Assembly (NCBI RefSeq): GCF_009792355.1
Contig: NZ_CP047045.1
Span: forward strand, 3,684,501 to 3,748,500
Direction: 5' to 3'
Origin: Terricaulis silvestris
GTDB taxonomy: Bacteria; Pseudomonadota; Alphaproteobacteria; Caulobacterales; Aquidulcibacteraceae
Length of the DNA stretch: 64,000 bases
This document shows, one piece after another, positions 18,225 through 27,022 of this stretch; the stretch's first letter is position 1, and each line of letters opens with the position of its first letter. The position numbers and the translations under genes were made by a program. The notes below the pieces were generated by a model. The model searched no databases and was not told the origin of the DNA. It saw only the letters and a program-made list of their open reading frames with translations.

Positions 18225-20510
18225 ATGCCCGATTCCAGGAAGACGTTCACCGACGCTGAGGCGCTGGACTTTCACCGCCTGCCTACGCCGGGCAAGATTT
18301 CCATTCTCCCCACCAAACCGATGGCGACGCAGCGCGATTTGTCGCTGGCGTATTCGCCAGGCGTCGCCGTGCCGGTGAAGGCGATCGCCGAGAACCCGGA
18401 CCTCGCCTACGACTATACATCCAAGGGCAATTTGGTGGCTGTGATCTCGAACGGCACCGCGATCCTGGGGCTCGGCAATCTCGGCGCGATGGCGTCGAAG
18501 CCGGTGATGGAAGGCAAGAGCGTCCTCTTCAAACGCTTCGCCGACGTGGACTCGATCGACATCGAAGTGACGACGCAAGATGTCGAAGAGTTCATCACCA
18601 CGGTGCGCAACATCGGGCCGACGTTCGGCGGCATCAATCTGGAGGATATCAAGAGCCCGGAGTGCTTCATCATCGAGAGCCGGCTGCGCGATGAGTTGGA
18701 CATCCCGGTTTTCCACGATGACCAGCACGGCACGGCGATCATCGCGGCGGCTGGCTTGCTCAATGCGTGCGAACTGACGGGCCGTCGGCTCTCGGACATC
18801 AAGGTTGTCGTCAACGGCGCCGGCGCCGCCGGGCTTTCGTGCATTGCTCTGATCAAGCAGCTCGGCGTACCGCATGAGAATGTCATCGCGTTGGACCGCG
18901 AAGGCGTGATCTATCGTGGCCGCGAAAAAGGCATGGACCAATTCAAATCCGTGCACGCGATCGACACCAAGGCGCGCACGCTCGACGACGCGATCAAGGG
19001 CGCCGACGTGTTCATGGGCTTATCGGTCGCCGGCGCGATGACGCAGGACATGGTCCGGGCGATGGCGAAAAAGCCGATCATCTTCGCCATGGCCAATCCC
19101 GATCCGGAGATCACGCCAGAGGAAGTCCACGCCGCGCGCAAGGATGCGATCGTGGCGACGGGCCGGTCGGACTATCCGAACCAGGTCAACAACGTACTGG
19201 GCTTTCCCTACATCTTCCGCGGCGCGCTCGACGTGCGCGCGCGGACGATCAACGAAGAGATGAAAGTCGCCGCAGCGCGTGCATTGGCGGAGCTGGCGAA
19301 GCAAGACGTGCCGGATGAAGTCGCCGCGGCGTATCACGGCAAGCGGCTGAAGTTCGGGCCGGATTATATCATCCCCTCTCCGTTTGATCCGCGCTTGATC
19401 TCGGAGATTCCGCCCTATGTGGCGCAGGCCGCGATGGATTCCGGCGTCGCACGCAAGCCCATCGCCGACATACAGGCTTACAAGCACAGCCTGGCGCAAC
19501 GGCTCGATCCGACCGCGGCGATGATCCAGCGCGTGCAAACCGTAGTGCGCCGTACGCCGCGCTGCATCGTGTTCGCCGAAGGCGAAGAGCCGGCGGTGAT
19601 CCGCGCGGCCTTCGCGTTTCAGGAGCTGGGCCTTGGGCGCTCCGTCCTCGTCGGCCGCGAGGACACCGTGCGCGATAACATGGCGCAAGTCGGCGTGCCG
19701 GAGAGTGCGAACCTCAACATCGTCAACGCGCGGCTCTCGCACAACAACGAGATCTACGCCGACCACCTCTACAAGCGGCTGCAGCGCTTCGGCTTCCTGC
19801 AGCGCGACGTGCAGCGGCTGGTCAACCAGGATCGCAACGTCTTTGGCGCGTGCATGGTCGCGGCTGGCCACGCCGACGGCATGGTGACCGGCGTGACGCG
19901 CAACTACGCCACCGTACTCGACGACGTGCTGAAGGTGATCGATCCCGCGCGCGGCGAGCGCGTGATGGGCATGTCGATCGTCCTGATGAAAGGCCGCACG
20001 CTCTTTATCAGCGACACGGCCGTCGCCGAGTTTCCCGAACCGCAGGAGCTAGCGCAGATCGTGCTCCAATCCGCGGCGATGGCGCGCCAGTTCGGCGCGA
20101 TCCCGCGCGTGGCGCTGCTCTCGCACTCCACGTTCGGCAATCCGAAGATGGAACGTTCGGAGAAAATTCGCGACGCGGTATCGATCCTGGATCGCCGCGA
20201 GGACATCGATTTCGAGTACGAAGGCGAGATGAACGTCGATGTGGCGCTCAACGCTAACATCAAGGACCTTTACCCGTTCTCGCGCCTGAGCGAGGCGGCC
20301 AACGTGCTGGTGATGCCGGCGCTGCACTCGTCCTCGATCGCTACCAGCCTGCTCGCCACCGCTGGCGGCGCGACGGTGATCGGCCCGGTGCTGACTGGGC
20401 TAGCTAAGCCAATTCAGATCGCGCCGCTCGGCGGCACGGTGTCGGACATCGTGACGTACGCAACCGTCGCCGCGTTCCAGGCTGCGGAGGCCGTGGAAGC
20501 GAAGGCCTAG
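18225..20510 (+). CDS. maeB: NADP-dependent malic enzyme with phosphotransacetylase-like domain
   Basis: Oxidatively decarboxylates malate to pyruvate, producing NADPH. 761 aa, the standard MaeB fusion. The N-terminal malic domain (about 20-155, SLAYSPGVAVP) and NAD(P)-binding domain (about 165-400, VVVNGAGAAGLSC) are followed by a phosphotransacetylase-like domain (about 430-755) that in this family is regulatory and binds acetyl-CoA. A small hairpin with 6-bp arms (CGCACC/GGTGCG) lies at 18181-18197 in the leader. Its stop shares the bases CTAG with the convergent ampG stop. Confidence 0.95.
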   Translation: MPDSRKTFTDAEALDFHRLPTPGKISILPTKPMATQRDLSLAYSPGVAVPVKAIAENPDLAYDYTSKGNLVAVISNGTAILGLGNLGAMASKPVMEGKSVLFKRFADVDSIDIEVTTQDVEEFITTVRNIGPTFGGINLEDIKSPECFIIESRLRDELDIPVFHDDQHGTAIIAAAGLLNACELTGRRLSDIKVVVNGAGAAGLSCIALIKQLGVPHENVIALDREGVIYRGREKGMDQFKSVHAIDTKARTLDDAIKGADVFMGLSVAGAMTQDMVRAMAKKPIIFAMANPDPEITPEEVHAARKDAIVATGRSDYPNQVNNVLGFPYIFRGALDVRARTINEEMKVAAARALAELAKQDVPDEVAAAYHGKRLKFGPDYIIPSPFDPRLISEIPPYVAQAAMDSGVARKPIADIQAYKHSLAQRLDPTAAMIQRVQTVVRRTPRCIVFAEGEEPAVIRAAFAFQELGLGRSVLVGREDTVRDNMAQVGVPESANLNIVNARLSHNNEIYADHLYKRLQRFGFLQRDVQRLVNQDRNVFGACMVAAGHADGMVTGVTRNYATVLDDVLKVIDPARGERVMGMSIVLMKGRTLFISDTAVAEFPEPQELAQIVLQSAAMARQFGAIPRVALLSHSTFGNPKMERSEKIRDAVSILDRREDIDFEYEGEMNVDVALNANIKDLYPFSRLSEAANVLVMPALHSSSIATSLLATAGGATVIGPVLTGLAKPIQIAPLGGTVSDIVTYATVAAFQAAEAVEAKA

Positions 20511-22273
20511 GCGGGCGCCGGCGCCTCCTTCGCGGCATCCGTCGCCGGAGGCGTACGACGCATCACGGCGAGCGCAAAGACCAGCGCCGCAATGCCAATG
20601 ATCGCCGAGTAGATAAAGAACGTCATATAGCCCGCTGCAAACGCTTCGGCGGGAATGCCGCGCTCCGTTGAGAGACGCGCGAAGGCCGTCGGCGACATGC
20701 CCGTGAACCAGCCGCGCAGCCAATCGCTCTCCCCTGCAGCGGATGCGGCAACCGCGCCTTCCACGATGCGGCCGGAGATCGCCGCGAGAATCTTACCGGG
20801 CAACGCGTAGAGCGAGGAGAACAAAGCGTACTGCGTCGCGGTGAAGCCGAGGCTGGTGAGGCTCGACATGTAGGCGATCAGTGCTGTGCCAGCGACGCCG
20901 GCGGAAATGTTGTCGATCGCGATGCACGCGTAGAGCCCGGGTAGTGACGGCCCCGTAAACACAAGGGCGCCGAACGCGATGTTCGAGAGCGGCTGCAGGA
21001 TTGCGCCGACGACGAGCGACCGCATCAGTCCGAAGCGCGCGACCATCCAGCCGCCAAAGCCAATGCCGATCATCGACATGACGACGCCGAACAACTTCCG
21101 CGCGCCGGCGATCTCATCGAGCGTGAAGCCGACATCGACGTAGAACGCCGTCATCAGATTGAGCACGAAATCGGCGATGCGGTAGACGCAGATCATCGCC
21201 AAAATCAGCGCGCCGGTGCTGCGATAGCGCTTGAAGAAATCTTCCAGTGGCTCTTTCAGCGTGCCCGCGAAGTACGCGCTCGGGCGTGATTTGATCATCG
21301 GATACGTCGCGAACGCGACGATGGCCAAGCCCACGGCGACAGCGAAGACTTGCCACACGGCCCCCCAAGGCTTGCTGGCCCACAGTTCGGCAAACCCGGG
21401 CACGGCATCGGTCAGGCCCATCCACGGAAACATGAACGCCAGCGGCTCAGGCTTGCCGGACAAGCCGGCCCCGATGAAGCAGGCGCCGAACGCCATCAGC
21501 GCGATGCGCGCGATCCACTCGAGTGCTTCCATCCAGACCGGCGTCGTCCGGGGCGGAAATGGCTTCGGTTCAACGCTGTTCTCGCGCGGCGCCAGCAGTA
21601 CGCCCAGCACGCCGACAACCATGACGAGCGCCATAGCGGAGTAAGCGCCGGTCCAGCCGATGCGCGACGCGAGCAACAAGGGCGCGGCGCCCGAGACGAC
21701 GATGGCGATCCGATAGCCCCACTGATACGCCGCAGCCATCGCGCCTTGCCGTTCCACGGCGGCGACTTCGATGCGCCATGCGTCGATCGCGATGTCTTGC
21801 GTCGCGCCGAAGATCGCGGTGATCGCGGCGAGAATGGCAACCGTTCCGATCAGGCTTAGGTTCGGATCAGGCTGCACCGCGCCTTCAACGCTGCCTGCGA
21901 CGGCAGCAGACACTGGTGGCATCGTGACGGCGATCGCCCAAATGCCAAACACGATGCCGGCCTGCGCCAGCAGCATCCATGAGCGCCGCTTGCCGAGCAG
22001 CTGGTGAAGCCCGGGAATCTTCACGCGGTCGACGATCGGCGCCCAAAGGAATTTGATGGCGTAGGTGATCGTCACCAGACTGAAGAGCGTAATGACGTCG
22101 AGCGGGACCCCGGCCTGACGCATCCACGCGGAAATGGTGTCGTAAAGCAGTAGGTTTGGCAGACCGGCCGCGAAGCCGAGCATCAGCATCACGATGGTGC
22201 GATGCTCGAAGAATACGGCGAGGGCGTCCCATGTGGAGCGCTTCGGCGCGGCGGCTTCGGTGGCGTTCGTCAT
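20507..22273 (-). CDS. ampG: AmpG-type muropeptide MFS transporter
   Basis: 588-aa polytopic inner-membrane permease of the major facilitator superfamily. AmpG proteins import GlcNAc-anhydro-muropeptides for cell-wall recycling and beta-lactamase signalling. The N-terminal GFAAGLPNLLLYDTISAWMRQAGV and the loop FLWAPIVDRVKIP match the AmpG group. It is longer than the E. coli protein (491 aa), with an extra hydrophobic insertion in the middle. It starts 17 nt downstream of the hybrid kinase, so the two may share a transcript. No ampD/ampR is seen here. Confidence 0.87.
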   Translation of the reverse strand: MTNATEAAAPKRSTWDALAVFFEHRTIVMLMLGFAAGLPNLLLYDTISAWMRQAGVPLDVITLFSLVTITYAIKFLWAPIVDRVKIPGLHQLLGKRRSWMLLAQAGIVFGIWAIAVTMPPVSAAVAGSVEGAVQPDPNLSLIGTVAILAAITAIFGATQDIAIDAWRIEVAAVERQGAMAAAYQWGYRIAIVVSGAAPLLLASRIGWTGAYSAMALVMVVGVLGVLLAPRENSVEPKPFPPRTTPVWMEALEWIARIALMAFGACFIGAGLSGKPEPLAFMFPWMGLTDAVPGFAELWASKPWGAVWQVFAVAVGLAIVAFATYPMIKSRPSAYFAGTLKEPLEDFFKRYRSTGALILAMICVYRIADFVLNLMTAFYVDVGFTLDEIAGARKLFGVVMSMIGIGFGGWMVARFGLMRSLVVGAILQPLSNIAFGALVFTGPSLPGLYACIAIDNISAGVAGTALIAYMSSLTSLGFTATQYALFSSLYALPGKILAAISGRIVEGAVAASAAGESDWLRGWFTGMSPTAFARLSTERGIPAEAFAAGYMTFFIYSAIIGIAALVFALAVMRRTPPATDAAKEAPAPA

Positions 22274-22290
22274 GCGGTATCTCCGCCGCT

Positions 22291-24090
22291 TTATTCGGCG
22301 TCGAACGTGGCGGGGTTCGGGCGGGTGGTAAAGCGTTCAGCGACAGCGAGCAGGCGGTTGGCGTCGATCGGTTTGGTGAGGAAATCGTCCATGCCGACCT
22401 TGAAGGCGCGGGCGCGCTCTTCCTCGCCGGCGTCGGCGGTCAGCGCAACGATCGGCGCGCGCGAAGATGGCCCTGCCCCGGCGCGGATGCGCTCAGCGGC
22501 CTCTAGCCCATCGACCCGCGGCATACGGATGTCGAGCAGAATGAGATCGTAGGCGCCAGACGCCGCGATTGCGACCGCCTCCTCGCCATCCTGCGCTAAA
22601 CTGACCATGCAGCCCTCGCGCGTCAGCAAGGTGCGCGCGAGCAGCGCGTTGATCGGGTTGTCTTCGGCTAGTAGCACGCGGAGCCCGAGCAAGGGCTGCT
22701 GGGGCGGTGCCGCGTCGGGTTCTTCCACGGCAGCGTCGGAGGTTCCGTCTTCTCCGAGCGCTGCTTTGATGCGCTCCGCGAGTGAGCGCCGGCGGACGGG
22801 TTTCAGCGTGTAGTGCACCACGCCGGCCGCGCGGCACTCGGCGATCGCGTCGCGCTGCTCTTGCGGCGCGAGCGCGATGACGGCGCGCGCAATTCGCTTC
22901 AGCGCAACGATCTGTTCGGCGCTAACGCCGGCGCGCCAATCGTAGAGCACGACGTCCGGGCGATCATCGATCTCGACCGGCAGGCCGCCCATCGCTGACA
23001 CTGTCGCGCGTAGCGCTTGGGTCAATACATTGGATTGGCTGAGCACGCAGACGCGGATGCCGGAAATCACCTGGGGCTGCGTGTCCGATTCCACTGGGGC
23101 CAACGGCAGCTCAACCCAAAAGCTTGCGCCAAAACCAAGTTTACTGACGAGACCGACCTCGCCGCCCATGGCGGTGGCGAGCTTCTTCACGATAGCAAGG
23201 CCAAGCCCGGTGCCGCCGTGCCGGCGCGCAACGCCTGCATCAGCTTGTGCGAACTCCTCGAAGATCAGCGTCTGCTTGTCGGGCGGCACGCCTGGGCCGG
23301 TGTCGCGCACGTTGAAGCGTAAGCGCCCGCCTGGACGCGCCGCCATCTCAATGACGACGCCGCCGGTCTCGGTGAACTTCACCGCGTTGCCGGCGAGGTT
23401 GAAGAGGATTTGCCGCAAGCGGCCATCATCGCCCATCACCAGCGCTGGCGCGCTGCTGCGCGCAACGACCGCCAATTCGAGGTTCTTATCGTGCGCTTTC
23501 GGCGAGAGCAGTTCGGCCACACTTTGCATCGTCGCTTCAGGATCGAACGGCGCCGATTCGAGCGCGAGGTGGCCAGCTTCTAGGCGCGAATAATCCAGAA
23601 TCTCCGTGATGAGGTCGAGCAGCAATTCACCGGATTGCTTGATGGCGCCGACATAAGTGCGTGCGTTGGGTTCGAGTTTGCCGAGATCGAGCAAACCGGC
23701 CATGCCGAGAATGCCGTTCAGCGGCGTGCGTAGTTCGTGCGTGAGCGTCGCGAACAATGTGGTCTTGGCGCGCAGCGCGTCTTCAGCGGCGCGGACGTGG
23801 CGGGTGATGTCGTGAGCGACGACGAGCGTCGCGCCATCGGGCAGCTGGCGCTCGACCCATTCGAAGCGGCGGCCATCCGGCGTCGGCGCTTCGATATGGC
23901 GTTCGCCGTTTTCGAACGCCGGCGCCGGCGCCCTGCCCCAGGGCGGACGCTGCGGCCCGACCCAGTGTTTGATCGCCGCGCGAAACGCAGGGTTGGCGCG
24001 CAGCAAAGCGCCATCCGCCGCGAGGATTGCGGCGGGCGCTGGCAGTGCGTCGAACGCATCGAACGCTTGCACGGCGGCAGGCTGGCCCAT
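22291..24090 (-). CDS. PAS-containing hybrid histidine kinase / response regulator
   Basis: 599 aa, no transmembrane segment, so probably cytoplasmic. Domain order: PAS-like (about 10-100), HisKA with phosphoacceptor H118 in THELRTPLNG, HATPase with N box NLAGNAVKFT and G boxes DTGPGVP and GGTGLGLAIVKKL, a degenerate receiver (about 343-450), and a complete C-terminal receiver with D520 in LILLDIRMP and lysine in LTKP. The first receiver keeps LYDW and LKP but has lost the acidic pocket. The signal and partners are unknown. It sits directly upstream of ampG. Confidence 0.9.
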   Translation of the reverse strand: MGQPAAVQAFDAFDALPAPAAILAADGALLRANPAFRAAIKHWVGPQRPPWGRAPAPAFENGERHIEAPTPDGRRFEWVERQLPDGATLVVAHDITRHVRAAEDALRAKTTLFATLTHELRTPLNGILGMAGLLDLGKLEPNARTYVGAIKQSGELLLDLITEILDYSRLEAGHLALESAPFDPEATMQSVAELLSPKAHDKNLELAVVARSSAPALVMGDDGRLRQILFNLAGNAVKFTETGGVVIEMAARPGGRLRFNVRDTGPGVPPDKQTLIFEEFAQADAGVARRHGGTGLGLAIVKKLATAMGGEVGLVSKLGFGASFWVELPLAPVESDTQPQVISGIRVCVLSQSNVLTQALRATVSAMGGLPVEIDDRPDVVLYDWRAGVSAEQIVALKRIARAVIALAPQEQRDAIAECRAAGVVHYTLKPVRRRSLAERIKAALGEDGTSDAAVEEPDAAPPQQPLLGLRVLLAEDNPINALLARTLLTREGCMVSLAQDGEEAVAIAASGAYDLILLDIRMPRVDGLEAAERIRAGAGPSSRAPIVALTADAGEEERARAFKVGMDDFLTKPIDANRLLAVAERFTTRPNPATFDAE

Positions 24091-24130
24091 GCCCCGATCA
24101 AGCCCGCGCCCGGTTAAGAAAGCTTAGCGT

Positions 24131-25654
24131 TTACGAGGCGCGGACCATGCCGCCCTGATCGGCCCCGGCCCATTGGCGTTTCAGGCTCAAGGCTTCCGCG
24201 ACATGAATGCGACGGACGGCCTCTGAGCCGTCGAGATCGGCGATGGTGCGCGCGACTTTGAGGGTGCGGTGATACGCGCGGGCCGACAGCGAAAGCGTCT
24301 CCGCCGCCTTCGCCAGCAGCGCGGCGCCGGGTCCATCGGGTGCGGCGAAGCGTTCGAGTGAATCGAGATCGAGCACCGCGTTGAGACCGCCGCCGCGTTC
24401 GGCTTGCGCGCCGCGCGCGTGCAGCACGCGGTTGGCCGCTTCGGCGGTGCCTTCGATCGGCGGCGGCAGAGCGAGATCGGCGGCTGTGACGGCTGGGATG
24501 TCGAGCTGAATGTCGATGCGATCGAGCAAAGGCCCCGAGAGACGCGCTTGGTAGTCGATCGCGCAGCGCGGCCCACGCCGGCATTGGCCCGCGCCTGGGC
24601 CACCACCGCAGCGGCACGGGTTCATCGCGGCGGCCAATAGAATGCGTGCGGGATATGTGACGTGATGATTCGCGCGCGCGATCAGCACTTGGCCGGACTC
24701 GAGTGGCTGGCGCAGCGCATCCAGTGCTTGCTGTGAGAACTCGGGCAATTCATCGAGGAAGAGCACGCCTTGGTGCGCCAAGCTGATTTCGCCCGGCTTC
24801 GCGCGCAAACCACCACCAACAAGCGCCGCCATCGATGCGGAATGGTGCGGCGCGCGGAAGGGGCGCGTGCGTGTCAAACGTCCGCGTTCCAGCAAACCCG
24901 CAACAGAATGCAGCATCGATACTTCAAGCAATTCTTCGCTGGAAAGCGCCGGCATTAGGCCCGGCAGCCGTTGCGCCAGCATGGATTTCCCTGCGCCGGG
25001 CGGGCCGACGAAGAGAATGTTGTGCGCGCCGGCAGCGGCGATTTCGAGCGCGCGCTTGCCTTGCTCCTGGCCGCGCACGTCGCGCAAATCGGGGACGGCA
25101 GCTCCAGAGATCAGATCGCCACGCTCAGGCGGCTTGATCGCAGCGCCGCCGCGGAAATGATTGACCAGTGAGAGCAATGACGGCGCAGCGATCACTTCGC
25201 CGCCGGCCCACGCCGCCTCCGAGCCGCACGCTTCGGGACAAATGAACGCCGCGCCCATGCCGTGCGCGGCCATCGCCGCCGGCAGCGCACCCGGCGCGGG
25301 CGCCAACGCGCCGTCCAATCCGACTTCGCCGAAGCAGACGACATTGTCGAGCGCGTCGTGCGGCAGTGCGCCGATCGCGGCCATCATGGCGAGCGCGATC
25401 GGCAAATCGTAGTGCGTCCCCTCTTTCGGGAGATCCGCAGGCGCGAGGTTGACCACCAAGCGGCCTGCTGGAATTGCAAGTCCGATAGACGCAAACGCAG
25501 CCCGCACGCGCTCCCGGCTTTCGGAAACGGCCTTGTCGCCGAGCCCAACAATGACGATGCCGTGCGTGCCGCCGGCCAGTTGTGCTTGAACTTCGACGCG
25601 GCGCGTTTCGAGACCCGCGAAAGCCACCGTCACCGCATTGGCGCACGTCTGCAT
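24131..25654 (-). CDS. comM: YifB/ComM family Mg-chelatase-like AAA+ ATPase
   Basis: 507 aa. ComM is a hexameric helicase that promotes branch migration in natural transformation. An N-terminal ChlI-like Lon-type domain (IVGLGDKAVSESRERVRAA) precedes the AAA+ domain with Walker A GPPGAGKS at 217-224, then a cysteine-rich MNPCRCGG...CRRGPRC zinc-like motif and a C-terminal lid domain. The ATG at 25654 gives the usual family start and length; another start lies 21 nt upstream. A transposon begins 33 nt before the start codon, so the native promoter may be displaced. Confidence 0.93.
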   Translation of the reverse strand: MQTCANAVTVAFAGLETRRVEVQAQLAGGTHGIVIVGLGDKAVSESRERVRAAFASIGLAIPAGRLVVNLAPADLPKEGTHYDLPIALAMMAAIGALPHDALDNVVCFGEVGLDGALAPAPGALPAAMAAHGMGAAFICPEACGSEAAWAGGEVIAAPSLLSLVNHFRGGAAIKPPERGDLISGAAVPDLRDVRGQEQGKRALEIAAAGAHNILFVGPPGAGKSMLAQRLPGLMPALSSEELLEVSMLHSVAGLLERGRLTRTRPFRAPHHSASMAALVGGGLRAKPGEISLAHQGVLFLDELPEFSQQALDALRQPLESGQVLIARANHHVTYPARILLAAAMNPCRCGGGPGAGQCRRGPRCAIDYQARLSGPLLDRIDIQLDIPAVTAADLALPPPIEGTAEAANRVLHARGAQAERGGGLNAVLDLDSLERFAAPDGPGAALLAKAAETLSLSARAYHRTLKVARTIADLDGSEAVRRIHVAEALSLKRQWAGADQGGMVRAS

Positions 25655-25667
25655 GAGAGCCCCGCCT

Positions 25668-25676
25668 TTATCCACA
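25668..25676 (+). promoter_or_regulatory. Perfect DnaA box
   Basis: TTATCCACA, an exact match to the DnaA-box consensus, lies in the native DNA between the comM start and the transposon. It is 3 nt from the target duplication. A single box is weak evidence for function. Confidence 0.4.
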
Positions 25677-25687
25677 GACCGGGTCTC

Positions 25688-25706
25688 GGTACTGTCTCAG
25701 TTTGAA
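25688..25706 (+). repeat. Left terminal inverted repeat of the transposon
   Basis: GGTACTGTCTCAGTTTGAA, identical over 19 bp to the complement of 30137-30155. The similarity weakens just inside (matches at inner positions 22 and 24-26). Confidence 0.95.
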
Positions 25707-25782
25707 ATCGGAACAAGCTTGACCGGGCGTTGAAAAATAGGCCGGAGCGGGCCATGCTTAGCGGCAGGCATGGGAGGCTCGC

Positions 25783-26076
25783 ATGAGCAATATCGATGCG
25801 ATTGAGACCTACATCGAGCGGATGAAAGAAGCCGCAGACAAGAACATTCCGATTTCGGTGGCGTTCTATGGACACCAAGCAAACGTCGTCGCCACTATGG
25901 CCGTCCACCACGAACTTTGGCTGCTGGTCGAAGAAATAAGGGCGCTCCGTTCTGAGTTGGCGCTGGCGCGCAATCCGACATCAACCGCACCGCCGCCACC
26001 GCCAGTTCCGCCCCCACGTCCGGCGCCACAGGCAGACCTGAACTATCGCGGCCCATCTCCATTCAAGCGGTTTTGA
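25783..26076 (+). CDS. Transposon cargo: small protein with proline-rich tail
   Basis: 97 aa, family not recognised. The first 60 residues look helical and amphipathic (DAIETYIERMKEAADKN ... VEEIRALRSELALAR), possibly a coiled coil. They are followed by a proline-rich stretch (about 67-82) and a short basic-aromatic end (SPFKRF). The ATG is preceded by a strong GGGAGG site at 5-6 nt. It lies 3 nt before the next gene, so the two form an operon reading into the element. An AGCTTGACC sequence at 25717-25725, also found before the gene at 26384, could be a shared -35 region. Confidence 0.7.
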   Translation: MSNIDAIETYIERMKEAADKNIPISVAFYGHQANVVATMAVHHELWLLVEEIRALRSELALARNPTSTAPPPPPVPPPRPAPQADLNYRGPSPFKRF

Positions 26077-26079
26077 TCC

Positions 26080-26325
26080 ATGCCTAAAGGCCCACGCGGC
26101 GAACGCCGCCCCACAGACGTTATAGGCGCCGCCATAAAGGTTGGTCGCCTTGCTGTAGGCGATGACACCGAAGACCTGAAAGACGATGGGAAAGACCCAG
26201 CCGCTAAAGCGCTAGGGGCTAAGGGCGGCGCTGCGCGGGCTAAGAGTCTAAGCGCCTCAAAACGCTCGGAAATCGCCAAGAAGGCGGCGGCGAAGCGTTG
26301 GGGCTCCCCGAAAAAGCGAAAGTAG
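26080..26325 (+). CDS. Transposon cargo: small basic protein with AAAKRW motif
   Basis: 81 aa, strongly basic toward the C-terminus. It starts MPKGPRGERRPTDVIGAAIKVGRLA and contains ALGAKGGAARAKSL followed by EIAKKAAAKRW. Small proteins with this architecture are widespread in alphaproteobacteria, often as orphans and usually labelled hypothetical or RNA-binding; I cannot assign a function. The lysine/alanine repeats suggest nucleic-acid contact, which is inference. It is 3 nt downstream of the proline-rich protein gene. Confidence 0.72.
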   Translation: MPKGPRGERRPTDVIGAAIKVGRLAVGDDTEDLKDDGKDPAAKALGAKGGAARAKSLSASKRSEIAKKAAAKRWGSPKKRK

Positions 26326-26336
26326 AGCTTGACCAT

Positions 26337-26378
26337 TGTCCCAAATTCCTGCATCAAATGATGCAGAGTTTTGGGACA
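26337..26378. promoter_or_regulatory. 42-bp two-tier palindrome, candidate operator
   Basis: Outer arms TGTCCCAAA/TTTGGGACA (9 bp) and inner arms CTGCATCA/TGATGCAG (8 bp) are arranged symmetrically around AA, with 3-nt mismatched spacers. The palindrome ends 5 nt before the ATG at 26384. A TTGACC that could be a -35 element lies just before it (26329-26334), so a bound protein would block the promoter. The XRE protein encoded two genes on is the natural candidate repressor. Equally, it could form an RNA hairpin at the start codon. Confidence 0.6.
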
Positions 26379-26383
26379 TCAAT

Positions 26384-27019
26384 ATGACCGACACCGTTCT
26401 CCGGGAATCCCACGAAGTCGTTCCCTTCCTGACGACGCTCAGCTTGGACGTGGAAGGGTTGGTCGAGGCGGTGAGGTACGCTGAGAGCCAGCGCGCACTC
26501 TGCACCAGCAATGACGTCCACGGCTTCTCTCAGATGACGGTCTACGACAAAGCCGCGCGCGGCTTGCGCGAGGTCTATTGCGGTAGAGACGGCTGGGAAA
26601 AGGACGAGACGAACAATCAAGCGGGCATCTGCAATCCCGCTCTGAAAATTCGCGTAGTCCCCTGCAACTTTACGATTGAATGCGGAACGTCGGTTGAGCC
26701 GACGAACCGTTCGCCTAAGGGCGAAGTCAGCAAAGCGAAAGCGCGATGCAATGCGACTGGCTGGCTTCCCGGTTTGCCGGACATCGAAGCGCAAGAAGGT
26801 AGCGAATACAAAACTTGGATACTTGGAATCTACGCGGTCGGCGGTGAACCGTTGAAAGCGGAGCTTTCTTTCCCGGTCGCCTTCGACGGAAAGTATTTCA
26901 CGCGGTTTGAGACGCGCGTCATCCTTCTGCGTGGCAGCGAAGACGACGACACGCCAACCGGTCGCCGTGACGCGCCGGAGCCAACGGAAGTGGTAGACAT
27001 TCCAATCGCACGGCGCTGA
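26384..27019 (+). CDS. Transposon cargo: unknown protein paired with XRE-ImmA protease
   Basis: 211 aa, no recognisable family. Predicted largely beta-rich, with several cysteines in the first half (CTSNDVHG, REVYCGRDGW, GICNPALKIRVVPC, FTIECG), no signal peptide and an acidic-rich C-terminus. The frame extends to 26336, but ATG at 26384 lies just after the palindrome and avoids coding through it. No Shine-Dalgarno is visible in front, so it may be leaderless or start at the upstream TTG. Its stop is 3 nt before the XRE-ImmA gene. In ImmA/IrrE systems the neighbour is often the regulated target or partner, so this may be a substrate, effector or antitoxin. Confidence 0.72.
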   Translation: MTDTVLRESHEVVPFLTTLSLDVEGLVEAVRYAESQRALCTSNDVHGFSQMTVYDKAARGLREVYCGRDGWEKDETNNQAGICNPALKIRVVPCNFTIECGTSVEPTNRSPKGEVSKAKARCNATGWLPGLPDIEAQEGSEYKTWILGIYAVGGEPLKAELSFPVAFDGKYFTRFETRVILLRGSEDDDTPTGRRDAPEPTEVVDIPIARR

Positions 27020-27022
27020 GCC

